This document shows, piece by piece, positions 1 through 12,721 of a stretch of DNA of 64,000 nucleotides (position 1 is its first letter; every line of letters begins with the position of its first letter). The translations under genes were made by a program, and so were the position numbers. The notes below the pieces were generated by a model. That model did no database searches and had not been told where the DNA came from. It saw only the letters and a list, made by a program, of their open reading frames with translations. The DNA comes from Rhabdophis nuchalis (Eukaryota > Chordata > Lepidosauria > Squamata > Natricidae), in the NCBI GenBank assembly GCA_039707465.1, contig CM077643.1:47462605-47526604 (forward strand). The letters are read 5' to 3'.

Positions 1-155
1 GCACCAGTGTGCATGCCTTCCGTCCTTGTCCTACTGTTCTCATTTATTTGTACTCATTTCCTATGTATACATACGTATGCCTGCTTATACTTTTATGCTT
101 ACATGTTATATTCATACCTATACTTGTTTTCTCTTAAATGTTTGACGAACCAAAA

Positions 156-158
156 TGA

Positions 159-242
<84 letters not shown>
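156..242 (+). repeat. (GAAA)n microsatellite
   Basis: An uninterrupted tetranucleotide run of about 86 bp. Open frames across it are repeat artefacts. Confidence 0.95.
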
Positions 243-1361
243 ATCACTATTTTTATGTTTTGTTCGTTTGCTGCTCAAAGTAACAAAAGAAATCATGTGG
301 GTGATTCTGCATGTATGAGACCCTCCTAGCAGGAGCCAGGATAATATCGTAGAGAGTAAACAGATGGAGTGAGCCAGGAATTCATCAAGCCCTGCTACAG
401 GAAGGCACTCTGGATAAATTGTCAATGGTAGTAAATACTATGGATACAGCCAAGTGGGAAAGAAAGTAGTTTGCAAATACACAAGCAAACAAACAACTAA
501 TTTACACATTTCAGTAAGCAGCTCAATCCAAATTCCAAAGAGAGAGTTCCATCTTGAGATGAACTTCTTCCAAAGCTATATGAGGGGAACAGGCAAGTTC
601 AGACAAGTTTATGGCTAAACAACTAAGTGGTTTTACAGTGAATCTACAAAAGGTTCCTGGTGGCCAACTATGGAAGAGTGACAAAACTGAAAGTATTTTT
701 GACTCTCAATTAGCTATTGACATTAGGAAATGTGCTAGGAAGTGAAAGATCAGGAATAGGTTTTGTGTGTGAAATAAAATGGCAAGGACTGCTTTGAGTC
801 AAGCTTGACTCCTGGTGACTATACCCTGCCTTGTCCTGGCAGCAGTACAAAAATGGCTGACCATTGCTGGCTTCCAGGGCAGCTGATGGACTCTCCTCCA
901 GGTACAAGCCAGGGCCATCCTTGCTCAGCTTTTTCTAGGTCAACTAAGGTTGGCTAGTTGCTGCCATCTGCTGTTTTATGTGAAAGGGCTGGAAATTCAT
1001 TTCCAGTAAGGAGAGCTAATTCATAGTTGCTGCGTTCCCGTTATACAGTATTCAATTTCTGAAATAAATATTTTCTGAGAACCTTTTCGTAAGTAAAGGA
1101 TTGCTGGAAAGAGAATATTCGCTTCTGTTAAAAATTAAAACAAGATGGACCCAGAAAGCTTTGATTCCTCCCATTCCCTCAATAACATTTTCTACTTTAT
1201 TTGCATTTTGATACATCCAGATATCTGCTTTGCATTGGTGGTACCAGACAATTTATTTTTTATTACTATTAAATTTTTATGCCACCTCTCTTCCCTACAA
1301 GGCGACTCTGGGTGACTTACAAGTTATGATTACTATATATTTATATAATTAATTGTATACT
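243..1361. other. Intergenic, mostly unassigned
   Basis: No gene or repeat recognised except a weak minus-strand LINE-tail-like piece at about 1,250-1,330 (CGACTCTGGGTGACTTACAA). Confidence 0.5.
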
Positions 1362-2475
1362 TCATTCATTAAACATAAAACTCAGCCAACTGAACATTCA
1401 AAAATGTATCATAAATATTATTGACTGGTGCTTATGGTTGATACTGGTTGCTGCCAGCGTTCTAAGTATCAACCAATTACCTTCTTAAAATATATGATGT
1501 TCCGAGTAGCACAGTTTTTTGCAGTTCCACTGGTGTTATTGCAGGAAGCTGCAATTTGTTGATGTATCTTATAAAATTCTTGGACATGGTACCAAGTGCC
1601 CCGATGACAATGGGTATCACTGTTACATGTTTCATCCATAATCGGGTAGTTTCGATGGCCAGGTTGAGGTATTTTGTGATTTTTTTTCCAGTTCTTTTTC
1701 TTCAACTCTGGCATCTCCTGGTACCGCAATGTCAATAAATTGTACATTTCGGCCCTCTACAACTGTGATATCTGGTGTGTTGTGTTGTTGTTATTGTTGT
1801 TGTTACAGTTGGTCACACAGTCAGATGTTTAGACTGGATTTTGCAGGTCTTTGTGTTTTATGATTTTCTCCAGTTTCTTCTGTTTATTTTTATAATTCAT
1901 CACATGGTCAGACAGATGTTCAGACTGGATTTGGTATTTTTAATCTACTTATCAAGTCCTTCCCAAGAATTTGGATAGGCAGATGTTGAAGTTTGATGGT
2001 GTTACAGATATTGTCATAGAATGTAAGCTGTTCTGAGTAAAGCTGTCTTTTGTAATTGACTGATTGTGAATTTGTCAATGCTGATGGTATTCAAGTGGTG
2101 CTCCAGTTGTTTTAGGATTGCACTCAATGATTGCCTAATCATTCTGTTACTATTTGTGGGTCTTAGTATTTTGTTATTTTGTCTAGTTCTTTCCCTTCTG
2201 TTCTGCTGTCTCCAGCTACTGCTATGGCCACTATCCAGACTTTTTTTGTCTTTCTTTTCGACAATTGTTAAGTCTGTTATGTGGCACATGCCTGTCTGTT
2301 TGAATTCCAAAGTCCCAGAGCAATTTAGCTTCTTCTTTTTCTATTACTTTCTGTATTTTATGGCCCCACCAGTTCCTGCTTGCAGGCAACTGATATTTCT
2401 TACAGATCTTCCAATGCACCGTTATTGCTACTTTGCTTATAGTCAGTCTGTGTGATCTTTTTGCGGCAGCTAACC
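1362..2475 (-). mobile_element. R4/Dong-like LINE 3' portion (degenerate)
   Basis: Minus-strand frames include ILWDFGIQTDRH-like sequence (2,231-2,419) and further pieces resembling the C-terminal restriction-like endonuclease of R4/Dong-clade non-LTR elements. The 3' end (GTTCAGTTGGCTGAGTTTTA on the minus strand) matches copies at 4,751-5,240 and 27,213-27,375. Frames are broken by stops and simple-repeat expansions. It is a dead copy. Confidence 0.65.
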
Positions 2476-2600
2476 AGGTAAGTCCAATGTTTCTTCAGCA
2501 TCTTCAGAGTTTCTATTTGTTGTTGTCTTCTCAATTCTGGCTTTGTATGCATTTGTTTTTTAGGCTTGGTATTATGAAGACAGAATTATACCCTCTATAT

Positions 2601-2668
2601 CAGGGGTCTCCAACCTTTGCAACTTTAAGTCTGAAGGACTTCAGCTCCCAGACTTCTCCAGCCAGCTA
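2601..2668 (+). mobile_element. Half of a palindromic hAT miniature element
   Basis: Only the left arm (CAGGGGTCTCCAACC to TTCTCCAGCCAGCT) is present. It lies 230 bp from a related copy in the same orientation. Confidence 0.6.
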
Positions 2669-2897
2669 AGTGAGAAACGCAAAGCTTAACCTATTGAATG
2701 AGAACATGTTCTTGGGACACAAAGTAGCTTCTAATCATCATCTCCTTCCAATTTAACTCTTTTTAATTATTTACATAAATTAGGTAGCGTACAAGGTAAG
2801 TGTTGATGAAACATGCTTGTGCTCTTGCACAGTTGCTTGATTGCTTTAGTCTGTTTATAAATGTTGGAATCCTTGCAGACTCAAGTTTGTTCTAGAT

Positions 2898-2975
2898 CAG
2901 GGGTCTCCAACCTTTGCAACTTTAAGTCTGAAGGACTTCAGCTCCCAGAATTCTCCAGCCAGCTGGAGACCCCTG
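2898..2975 (+). mobile_element. Internally deleted hAT miniature element
   Basis: A 78-bp copy starts CAGGGGTCTCCAACC and ends GGAGACCCCTG. One arm of the hairpin is mostly lost. The flanking 8-mers TTCTAGAT and CTCTATAT match imperfectly. Confidence 0.65.
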
Positions 2976-3309
2976 CTCTATATCTTTCTTCAACTTTCCT
3001 GCTTTAGCCATTGCCAGATTTTGTCCCACCGGCACTGCCAGACAAAAGTGAGCATGTGGGTGACTGCAATGCCCAAGTTTAAGTGGGACAAGAGGGTCTC
3101 CTTAAAAACAACACCAAGAAAGGTTTGGAAGATAAGCAGAACTTGATAGGTTTTTATTATTATCTTATTTGGTCTGCTGTTTTTTTTTTATGTACTGGCC
3201 ATGTAATGCTTTCTTCTCCCATGCCTCTTTTTTATTCTTCATTTGATCTTTCTTGTAGACCATTTTCACCTAAGAAATAATAATAATAATAATAATAATC
3301 ATCATCATC

Positions 3310-3557
3310 ATTTATTTATTTATTTATTTATATATATTTTTAATTTTTATACCGCACCTATCTCCCAGAAGGGACTCAGGGCAGTGCACAGGAAGTTAAA
3401 ATATAGACATACAAACATATAGATAAATACAATTACAAATATTAAAATCTAATTAAATTTAAAATACCCTGTGCTAAAAATACAACTAAAAATTACCAAA
3501 AATTAAGATCAATTAAAACTCAGTCTGTAGGAATGGTCTCGGGGTCTAGGCTAGGCT
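3310..3557 (-). mobile_element. L2-group LINE 3' fragment
   Basis: The reverse complement of the L2-group 3' end is visible as TTATACCGCACCTATCTCCC followed by GGGACTCAGGGCAGTGCACA. It is bordered by (TTTA)n on one side and (ATC)n on the other. Confidence 0.6.
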
Positions 3558-3628
<71 letters not shown>

Positions 3629-3640
3629 TATTATTATTAT
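3558..3640 (+). repeat. (ATC)n then (ATT)n microsatellite
   Basis: The trinucleotide run changes from ATC to ATT near 3,627. It forms the 3' tail side of the minus-strand R4-like copy. Confidence 0.93.
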
Positions 3641-4679
3641 CTTTGGTGAGATTCACAGCCTTTGGTTGGTAGCTCAACAGCTTGAGTCCTAACCAAGGAC
3701 CTAGGAACTGTTAAGGTAACATCAGAGGATATAAGCTGTTCCAAGTAGGGTGGTTTTTTGTAGAATCAGAATGTTCAAGTCAGGTAAATTTAAGAATTTC
3801 CAAATAGCGAGGTAGCCCTTTGGGTATTGCTCCCAGGGCTCCAATTACAATTGGGACAACACTTGATTTTTTTTCCACAGTCACTCAACTTCAATTTGCA
3901 AGTCCCGGGACTTTGTGATTTTTTTTTTTCTTGCTGTTTATCTTCAATTCATGCATTACCAGGTATTGCAATGTCAATGAACCAAACTTTTTTCTTTTCA
4001 ACTATTGTTATGTCAGGTGTGATGTAGGCCAAGTGCCTGTCAGTCTGAATTCTGAAGTCCCACAAGATCTTGACTTTTTCATTCTCTAGAACCTTCTCAA
4101 CCTGATGTTCCCAGTGGTTTTTGATGTACTCAAATCCAAACTTCTGGCACAATTTCCAGTGAATGATTTTAACAACATGGTCATGGTGTTATAGTCAGTT
4201 TGTGAAATTTTGCTGCACCCACTGATCAAACGGTCGACTGTCTCATCTTTCTCATTACAGAGGCGACATTTGCTGATAGATGTACCAGAGGATAGTAACA
4301 TGCTGAATTTTTCCTTTCATGCAATTTGTGGCTAAGGCTTGTTCTTTAGCTGCCAAAATAAAGCCTTCTGTTTCTTTTTTCAGTACTCCTGATCTTAACC
4401 AGTTCCAAGGTAGCTTTTGGTCATCTTTACCTTCAATATTTTTCAAGTATTGGCCATGCATAGCTTTGCGTTTCCAATTTTCAGCTCGCTTCTCAATTAC
4501 TTCTTTCTTGTATTCAGCTTTCGACTTAGTTGTCTTCAGAAGGCCTCCTTTATTTACTTCCCTAATCATTGGTTCTTCACTTTTCTGGATGTAGTCATTC
4601 AAGCTGTGTCTTTCGTCTTCCACAGTCTGGTTTACTTGTAGGAGTCCTTGACCACCCTCTACTCTTGGTAGATGGTGAT
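3640..4679 (-). mobile_element. R4/Dong-like LINE fragment with zinc finger and REL endonuclease remnants
   Basis: Reading from 4,679 downward, a segment with WLRSGVLKKETEGFILAAKE is followed by a CCHC-type motif (KCRLCNEKDETVDRLISGC). Next comes the endonuclease-like ILWDFRIQTDRHL...PDITIVEKKKVWFIDIAIPG, with the spaced acidic and lysine residues of restriction-like endonucleases. An IGALGAIPKG-type block lies near 3,830. Frames shift several times. The 3' end carries (GAT)n/(AAT)n at 3,558-3,640. Confidence 0.72.
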
Positions 4680-4681
4680 GA

Positions 4682-4748
<67 letters not shown>

Positions 4749-4750
4749 TC
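4680..4750 (+). repeat. (ATT)n microsatellite
   Basis: A pure ATT run of about 70 bp, which is the (AAT)n tail of the minus-strand R4-like copy at 4,751-5,240. Confidence 0.93.
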
Positions 4751-5240
4751 TTTTAATCATTAAACATGAAACTCGGTCAACTGAACATTTGACTAAAATG
4801 TGTTACAAATATGTCAAAAATGTGTCACAAATATCATTGGCTGGCACTGATGATTGTTGTGGCTTGGTATCAACCAAGTATCTTCTTAAAATGTATGTTG
4901 TTCCGAGTAGCACAGTCTTTTGCAATTCTACTGAGTTATAGCAGGAACCTGCAATTTCTTGATGTATTTTGTAAAATTCTTGGACATGGTACCAAGCACC
5001 CCGATGACAATGGGCATCACTGTTAAATGTTTCATCCATAATCACGTAGTTTCAATGGTCAGGTCATGATATTATATGATTTTTTCCAGTTCTTTTTTGT
5101 CGACTTTGGCATCTCCTGGTACAGTGATATCAATAAATTGTATGCTTTGGTTTTCAACAACTGTGATATCTGACATGTTATGTCCAAATGACAATATGTC
5201 TGTATTCAAAAGTCCCACAAGATCTTCACATTATTATTAT
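4751..5240 (-). mobile_element. R4/Dong-like LINE 3' end, second copy
   Basis: This is a 5'-truncated copy whose 3' end (minus strand) runs into the (AAT)n tail at 4,680-4,750. That tail directly abuts the neighbouring copy at 3,640-4,679. The 4,803-5,045 minus frame aligns by eye with 1,469-1,747. Confidence 0.68.
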
Positions 5241-5371
5241 TGTTTTTGTTGTGGTTGATTGGCATTATTATTTTCTGTACTAATACTTTCTTCCAAGGTA
5301 ACCTAATGCAATTTTAAAAGAAAAAAATACAATCGTGGAAAAGGCTATCATAAACAACCCTCTAGTCTTTG

Positions 5372-5373
<2 letters not shown>

Positions 5374-5426
<53 letters not shown>
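5374..5426 (+). repeat. (GT)n microsatellite
   Basis: A pure dinucleotide run of about 53 bp. Confidence 0.95.
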
Positions 5427-5429
<3 letters not shown>

Positions 5430-6890
5430 ATTTATTTTGATTAGAATTCTATGTAGAAAACACACAGAGAGAGTCAATTTTTGAAGGCCCCCTGCAAATC
5501 AAGTATATTCTTTACTTTAAGATTAATAGACAAGACCTCTGTTGACTGCCAAACTAAACATAAACATTACAAAAACACGTCTATCATTATCTTTTCTGTC
5601 CAATGATCCAGGCACTTTATTCCTGATGTGACCTTGGATTCAGAGTCTTTATTCTGCTCTGCATTGAACTTTATGCAAATAGTCCAATATAATCAATTCA
5701 TCTAATCTTACTCAAACTAAATGCTTTTCAAATCAAGCTGACAACTTCTTAGACTTTGCTCTGGATATTTTTTTTTTTCCAAAAGTGGTCAAGAAGGTGG
5801 TATGGAGGCAATCAATAAAGAGAGAAGGAATATAGTTGTACTACAATAGATTGATTCAGGATGATGAATGATGGATGGTGATTTGGACTTGGGTTGAAAA
5901 TGTGACTGATATTTCTCTTTGCAATTTTCAGACATCAGATTTTTTTTTAAGTTTTGCTTATGCTAATAATATGTAGCTGAACAATCTATTTCAGGATGAT
6001 GATGAGTTGGACTTGGGTTATGTCTCAAATAACATCCCAGATTGATCCTTGATGTCCTCCTGGGTTTTATACAGTTGTGTTTGAATTTATACAGCTGTAT
6101 CTGGAATTCCATGAATTAAACTTGTGAACTTGCAACAATAGTGAAATGCTTCTTTTGAAGATCATGGGCCATAATCTGCCATGGAGATCTTGTGCAGGTT
6201 TCTAGATAGATGTTTTTCAATTCCTAGCCAAGAGACAGTGTGTGATTGGCCAAAAGTCCACCATCTAACTTCCATGTCTAAGAGAGAACTAGAATCTGGA
6301 TCTACCCCCTTCAAATTCAACACATCCATTCTCTTTCTCACTCTCACTCTCTTTCTTGAAATATTAATTCCAAATATTTAATATACTCTTTAGAGACATC
6401 TCCCCATGGAAAAATTAAAAGGTTAATTAACTTTATAAAAATAGATTTCCCCCTCATTATCCATCCTTTCTTCTGATGCAAAACTGAATGTTTAAATACT
6501 ACATTTCTAGATCTAGGTTTTTTCATGACTGACTCCCTTCCACATGCAATACGATTACTAAATATGTAGAATTAACTGAAACATTTTGAAACTTTAATAT
6601 GTAGTACAGTAACACAAAACATTCTAAGACACTGCACCTAATATGTAAAATTATTCATGTTTTTTTTCTCCGCCAACTATGAATACATCTGACCACTTTT
6701 TTGCTAGCCGAACAATAATAACAATAACATCAATAACAATAATAATCCCCCTCTGTGTCTCTCTCACACAAGCAACTCTCCAGATTATTTTCAGGGGGGG
6801 GGAAACCCTAAAGATATATACAGTATATACATACATACCTGGCACCTCTTTCTTATAAATGCCTAAATGTCCATATAGTGCAAACCTATC
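5430..6890. other. Intergenic, mostly unassigned
   Basis: AT-rich unique-looking sequence. TTATGCAAATAGTCC near 5,670 is an octamer-like site. A possible MIR-like piece lies at 6,130-6,345. No coding potential. Confidence 0.5.
6130..6345 (-). mobile_element. Possible MIR-like SINE fragment
   Basis: The minus strand contains CTTTTGGCCAATCACACACTG and nearby sequence resembling a diverged MIR core and 3' region. Recognition is weak. Confidence 0.3.
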
Positions 6891-7135
6891 AGAGCTGTGG
6901 TGACACAGTGGTTAGAGTGCAGTACTGCAGGCTACTTCTGCTGATTACCGGCTGCCTGCAACTTGGCATTTCAACTCTCACCAGGCTCAAGGTTGACTCA
7001 GCCTTCCATCCTTCCAAGATGGGTAAAATGGGAACCCAAATTGTTGGGGGCAATATGCTGACTCTGTAAACCACTTAGAAAGGGCTGTAAAACACTGTGA
7101 AGTGGTATATAAGTCTAAGTGCTATTACTATTGGT
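6891..7135 (+). mobile_element. tRNA-derived squamate SINE (Squam1-like)
   Basis: Head AGAGCTGTGGTGACACAGTG is followed by CAAGGTTGACTCAGCCTTCC, TTGTTGGGGGCAATATGCTG and a CTATTACTATT end. The family name is from memory; the repeated structure is visible in four copies in this window. Confidence 0.75.
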
Positions 7136-7404
7136 ATAGGATTGGGAAGACTGAAAGAGAACAAGGAAGAGAAAATTGGAGTATTGTCTCTGTTGGACAA
7201 GGAGGTCCTGGTCAAAAGGCAGTGAAATATGGTGATGATGGCCCCAAGGTTATATTTATAGTGCTTTTTACTGCCACTAGTTATTTTTATGGTGATGTAA
7301 AATTTGTCTTCATTACTTTTATTAGAACACAGTAATAGTGATGGTTGGATGCCACCATAAGACACAAAAAATTTACTATATACAATATTTATTGTATTTT
7401 GTGT

Positions 7405-7490
7405 TTTTAAGATGCCTGTGCGCCGCCCTGGGTCCTAACAAGGAGAAGGGCGGGGTATAAATTTAATTTATAAATTAATAAATACTAAGA
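7405..7490 (+). mobile_element. L2-group LINE 3' tail only
   Basis: About 85 bp of the family tail remain (TGTGCGCCGCCCTGGGTCC...GAAGGGCGGGGTATAAAT), ending in an A/T-rich tract. Confidence 0.6.
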
Positions 7491-9400
7491 AAATAGCAAT
7501 GGCCTGATGTGAAAGAAATTCTTGCTAAAATATAATTGACAGGAAGACTGGTTGAACTGGATTAGAGGCAAATAATAATAATAATAATAATAATCTTTAT
7601 TGTCATTGTAAAAATTACAATGAAATTGGTTACAGACACTTCTGAAATCCTTTTATTTGTAAAGTATCTCACATGGAATCCACTATGTTTTTAGATTTCC
7701 GATCCATACTATTTCCAAATGCAGTTTTGTTGACCTTCAACAAAGCTACAGTAAATTATTGTTTCATGTAACTTCAGAACAGTCTTTTTCCTATCTCATA
7801 ATCAAGACAAATTGCAAAATGATAACAATTGTATTTTTTAACACATACAGTAAATTACACACTCTGTTCATTAGGCACCCAGACTAATGTATGTTTTTTT
7901 TAAAGAAAAAAAAATTGAGTAACATTTCATAAATCAAGAAATTGAAAACTCCCAATCATGCAACAACATCTGAACATAGTATTAAAATTAAAGTTTATGC
8001 ATGTGCTATATCTGCTTCTCATTTGCATACAGACAACAGATTAGATCTTCTTTGACAGAATTTGGCTTTGACATGACCTTCCTGATTATCTGTGTAACTT
8101 AAAGATGAATCTGACTCTGATCAAGGTTGACTAGTTATTGAGTTGTAAAATTGACTTTCCACTCCCACACCATCTTTTGTAAGGCAAATGTAAGTTTACC
8201 TAACTTGAAGCTAACACCAATTTTCCACTAAAAATATTAACCAAACACACGGAGAAATGGTCCATGTAACTCTATGTGCTGCTTCAATAAAATTAATAAA
8301 GCAGATGTTGACACTTCTTGCTGGAGTCATATTTCCACCCACTGCACACCAAACACTGAAATGACACTAAATTCATTTAAAGTAAATGTGTGGCATTGTT
8401 ATTTGAAATGATACCTAATTTAATTTTGGTGTTTGGAATTCAGTGATTGGAAATTATTAATACTCTTGTCTAATGTTGGAAACAGATGGTTCAGCTACAT
8501 ATCATTAGCATACGCAAAACTTCCCCCCCCCCCACACACACAAATCTGAGGCCTGAAAATTGGAAAGAGAAATATCAGTCACATTTTCAGAGAATAGAGA
8601 ATTCAGATGAAAATAAAAGCCTGAAACCCCTCCCCCCCCCCCCCGGAATTTTCCAGAACCAGGAACTGAAATTCTTTTCAGATCTCCTCAGAGTAATTTA
8701 GTAATATGTAGATGTAGATCTCCTTACAATATTTATACATCTTTCAACTCACGTGCTTATGGAAGTTCAAAACCAGTGGAATCACCTGAAATGAATTAAA
8801 AGATGAAGTAAACCGTATAATCCACTGTAACAACAGAGAGCTTTGGGGTCGCCATATTGCCCAAATCTTGTGTAAGCAGAACTTAAATATCAGTCCTGCT
8901 CTCCAGTATTCAAATTTATCAGCATTCAGGATTGATTCCTACATGTACCTTTGCCAGCAAATCAAGTTGCCTAAAACTGCAAAGAGAACAATGACTTAGC
9001 TTAAGATCATGGCAACATCTGGAAAAAGGCAGGCATAGAAAAACTGCAGTTTCTCCTATAGACTACTGCCTGGGACAATGTTACAAAATGAATTATTATT
9101 TAGTTAGCTCATTCTGTTTGTTTTTGCAATGGACTGGTGCCAGAATACAATTAGCCCATTGATGTGTCTCACGATTTGGCCTGCTTTGTCACATCTAAGT
9201 GAAAACGTGATGTATCAACTGAATTATGATTTGGAAAAGAAATAAGGATAACTGTTGGCCAGCAACCTTAATGCTAGGAAAGACAAGCAAAGTGCAGGTT
9301 CATCTCCAAAAGGCGCTCACCTCCATTAGCCTATATACTTCTCTTTTCGCTGCTCATGAATGCTACAGCAAGAGTAGATGTTTCCATTCCAATGTAATCT
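7490..9400. other. Intergenic, unassigned
   Basis: An (AAT)n run is at 7,570-7,593 and C-runs are at 8,522 and 8,632. The stretches 7,960-8,150 and 9,090-9,220 look unique and non-repetitive, and could be conserved non-coding DNA. No gene seen. Confidence 0.5.
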
Positions 9401-9403
9401 TTA

Positions 9404-9753
9404 TGTCAGGATTCCAAATAGCATCCAAAATAAATTCAGAGTCCCAGGCAAAAGCTTCCTCAAAGTTCCAATTTATTAAAAGAGCCATGTTGGCACATCT
9501 GGGGAAACTCAAATCTGAAAGCTTCCAGGTTTTCCCACCCAGTCAAAAATTCAAGATCCTACCCCAACACCTACAAGTTCATCACATAGTCCAATCTTCC
9601 ACTGCCTCAAAGACAGGGTCCACCCATCCAGTGCAGACCAGGTACAAAAACAAAGGATGACCTTGGTTTTCTAAGAAGAATGCTATTATGGCTACATATC
9701 ACCTAACTCCATATAATCCCCCCTCCCATTTTCCCACAGTACAAAGTGTGGCA
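9404..9753 (-). mobile_element. Possible solo LTR
   Basis: On the minus strand this stretch starts TGCCACACTTTG and ends AATCCTGACA, that is TG...CA. It contains AATAAATTGGAACTTTG, a plausible polyadenylation signal. No matching 5-bp target duplication is evident, so the limits and class are uncertain. Confidence 0.35.
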
Positions 9754-9809
9754 GGCCTGAAGTCCAAAAAGGAAATATGGCTTACAGGCATGACAGTTTA
9801 TTTATTTTA

Positions 9810-9960
9810 TTTATTTAGTTTGTCACTCGTGTACAACAGGAATAAGAATAAACATGAATAAGGAAATGGGTACAAATAAATAGGGACAGTAGGACAGGAA
9901 TGTTAGGCACACTGTTGCACTTATGCATGCTATCTCTCCAGGAAGATGGAATTTAAACAT
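9810..9960 (-). mobile_element. Fragment of the same CR1/Rex-like LINE family as 14,560
   Basis: TTTGTCACTCGTGTACAACAGG and GGAAATGGGTACAAATAAAT resemble the 14,570-14,660 stretch (AACATGTACTGGATAACAGG, GGAAATGGGTACGAATAAAT). Confidence 0.5.
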
Positions 9961-12290
9961 ATAGTTGATATTCCTTTTTGGTTTTAATGGTTGCTTGTCC
10001 CTTGGACCCTGGTGAAGAAGAGAGCCTTCTGGTTCAGGAGGAAACCTTGCTTCTTGTTTCATTTCTATTTCTGGGGCCTAATACGGAAAGCCTAAGATTG
10101 GGCCATTAAGCGGCTAACTATGGAAGGCTTGCAATGTTTTGATCCGCCGTGTCTCCACGCCGCTGCGCTTGTGAATGGTTTGATTGCATGCGGAAGGCTT
10201 AAGCAACTAAGTCACACCCTGAATCAACATGAAGGGGTTTTAATCGTAAACTTGGTGACATAAAGACAAATGCCGAAATCTTAGGACCAAATTATTTCTA
10301 ATTGCTGTTCAACAGGGGACATACCATTAAACTGCCAATTTGCATATGGGGGAAGGACACACGCTGCATTGTTTTAAACAGGTTTACCAAACATATCATT
10401 AGTGGCAACTACCAGCCACCTTTTTTGTTTATTCTTTAATTCATAATTAGAGCTCCACTCAGCGTTGAACAGGCCAACTTCATCCTTCTCCAGCAAGTGC
10501 TTCTTTATCAGAAGATTATTGAAGCACACTGTCCGCAGGGGGTAAAGATCAAATCTAAGTGGAACAGCCAGTTGGACAGAAAAGATGGAGATCAGAGGAA
10601 AACCAGCTGGAAGCTTCTGCTTATGAATCCCAACATTCAAATGCACAAGTGCTAGAAATAAACCAAACATACAAAGCCAGAAATGCATATATTGCATTTA
10701 AGAGGTCAGAAGAACTTGAAGTTGGAAATCAAGTCTTTCCTAGATTCAGAGCTTGGCAAGAAATGTCTGTGCGATATTATTACCTACAGTAGGGATGACA
10801 GGTCCAACCACCCCTATCTCTTTCCTTTCTGGTGTTACACTTTATTGTGCCTTGAGAGTTCCACGACTCCTCAATACATTTAAAAGAAGTTCTAAAAATA
10901 ATTAATTGCAGTCTTGGAACATGAGTTATTTGCAATAGCAATCAGCACATTCTAATCATTGCTTACCGATGCATCCATGTCCATGAAAAAAAAATAATGC
11001 AAAAAGGCAGTCTTCATTCAAGCTTTGCATCTTTTGTGTAGTACTTGTGTGGTAAAAATATATATAATCAAAAAACACAAGTAATGTAAAAACACCAATA
11101 AATCTAAATCTAAGAAAGGGTAAAGATAAGGGAATATCTAATGAATTCCATACAACTCAAGACTGAATACAATGAGCTAAGTTAAACAGGAGAATGATGA
11201 AAAGATTGGTTTAATTTACATTTTCTACAAGCTGACTAATTTGATGTTTTCAAAGTAATGTATAAATCAGAATGCTGTTTTTCTTTGAAATCTGCACTGC
11301 TGTGATTTTTATTTCTTTTACCCTATCAAAAATCCATCTTACTATCATATAGTATTATAACAACATACAAAAATAGGTACACTGAGATATATATTTCAAT
11401 GAATTATTAGCCAAAATTGTGTTAACCTTTGGGAAAATATTTAAACAGCTTAAAGTGATTGAGTTAGTGAATTTAAGGATAGAAAAATGAGAAACTGAAA
11501 ATGTTTGATTCCCCAAAGACAGTATAAAAAGTATAAAAATTCATTGGCACAGTTCATAATTTCAGTACTAATTCTTCTCAGTTATTTGTCTGGCTTTGCT
11601 TTGTGGGTGCCGGTCCACCTTCAGAAACCTTTCATCCGAGTTTTGCTCTCTAAAAAAATTGTTAAGTACAAATAGGATCATTGTAAGCACTATACATACA
11701 TTTCTTCATTTGAGCAGGAAGATAAGGTAATTTGATATACAATAAACCAACTGGCTGTGGCATTATTTAAAGTAAGACCTTTAATTAAATGGCCTGTCTC
11801 TTAATTTTTATCAGTTAATTTTGAAAATTAACTGATTATAGACAGAGATAAATGGACCTAGGGGAGGGGGAGGTTGGACCTAGAAAGTTAATCTTTGATT
11901 TCTAATTTTGTAACTGAAAGTGGAACAGTTGAATGAAGTAACATTTTGGAAATAAGCATTGAGAAAGGGCAGCTTCCTGAGCTGTGTGCAATTATGGCTT
12001 TAGTCCACCACACGTTTTCCATTGAGGTAAGGCTGGGAGAGCAGTGGCAAATTTGGGGGTGGGGGGACAGGGGAAGTTATTAAAAAAAGTCAAGATGATG
12101 GGTGTGGGTTCAATTAAAGCTCCAGCCATATATATATTTATTTATTTGGCAAAAGTGGCAAAGGGATTTAATCATACAATTGTGGCCCGAATCTTGTCTA
12201 CTTCAATCTCCTCCTCATGGATGCTCCTGGTGAGATGCGTAGATATGAGGGAACAAAGAAGTAGCATTGTGTCGTGTACAATTAACCCTT
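9960..12290. other. Intergenic, unassigned
   Basis: No gene or named repeat. A perfect 13-bp inverted repeat lies at 11,810-11,836. Confidence 0.5.
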
Positions 12291-12294
12291 ATGT

Positions 12295-12418
12295 CAGGGA
12301 TGTCCAACCTTGGCAACTCTAAGACTTGTGGACTTCAACTTCCAGAATTCCCCATTTCTCAGAATTCTGAGAGTTGAAGTCCACAAGTCTTAAGCATTGT
12401 CAAGGTTGGACACCCCTG
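12295..12418 (+). mobile_element. Palindromic hAT miniature element
   Basis: Starts CAGGGATGTCCAACC and ends GGTTGGACACCCCTG, 124 bp. The flanking 8-mers CCTTATGT and ACTTATAT match at six positions, so this is an older copy. Confidence 0.78.
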
Positions 12419-12721
12419 ACTTATATTATTGGCATGAAGGGCCTTATCAGTCTTGGTCCACCATTTGGGAGTCAAAAGACAGCTCCAGTTGAAGAGAATA
12501 AATTGTACCTGCCATGATGACAGGGTCTATTCATTCATTTTATAAATGTTCTGATGAATACAAAAGGCAGTAAAAGAACAATGAAAATAAAAAAGATATA
12601 ATATAGAAAGGTATAAATTCGAAAGAAAATTATCAGTAAAATAAATACTGACAGGATTGTGACTAACTGCAGCTTCTGAGGGATTTTAGACCCTTCCCCT
12701 GTGCCATAAGGTCAAATGCCT

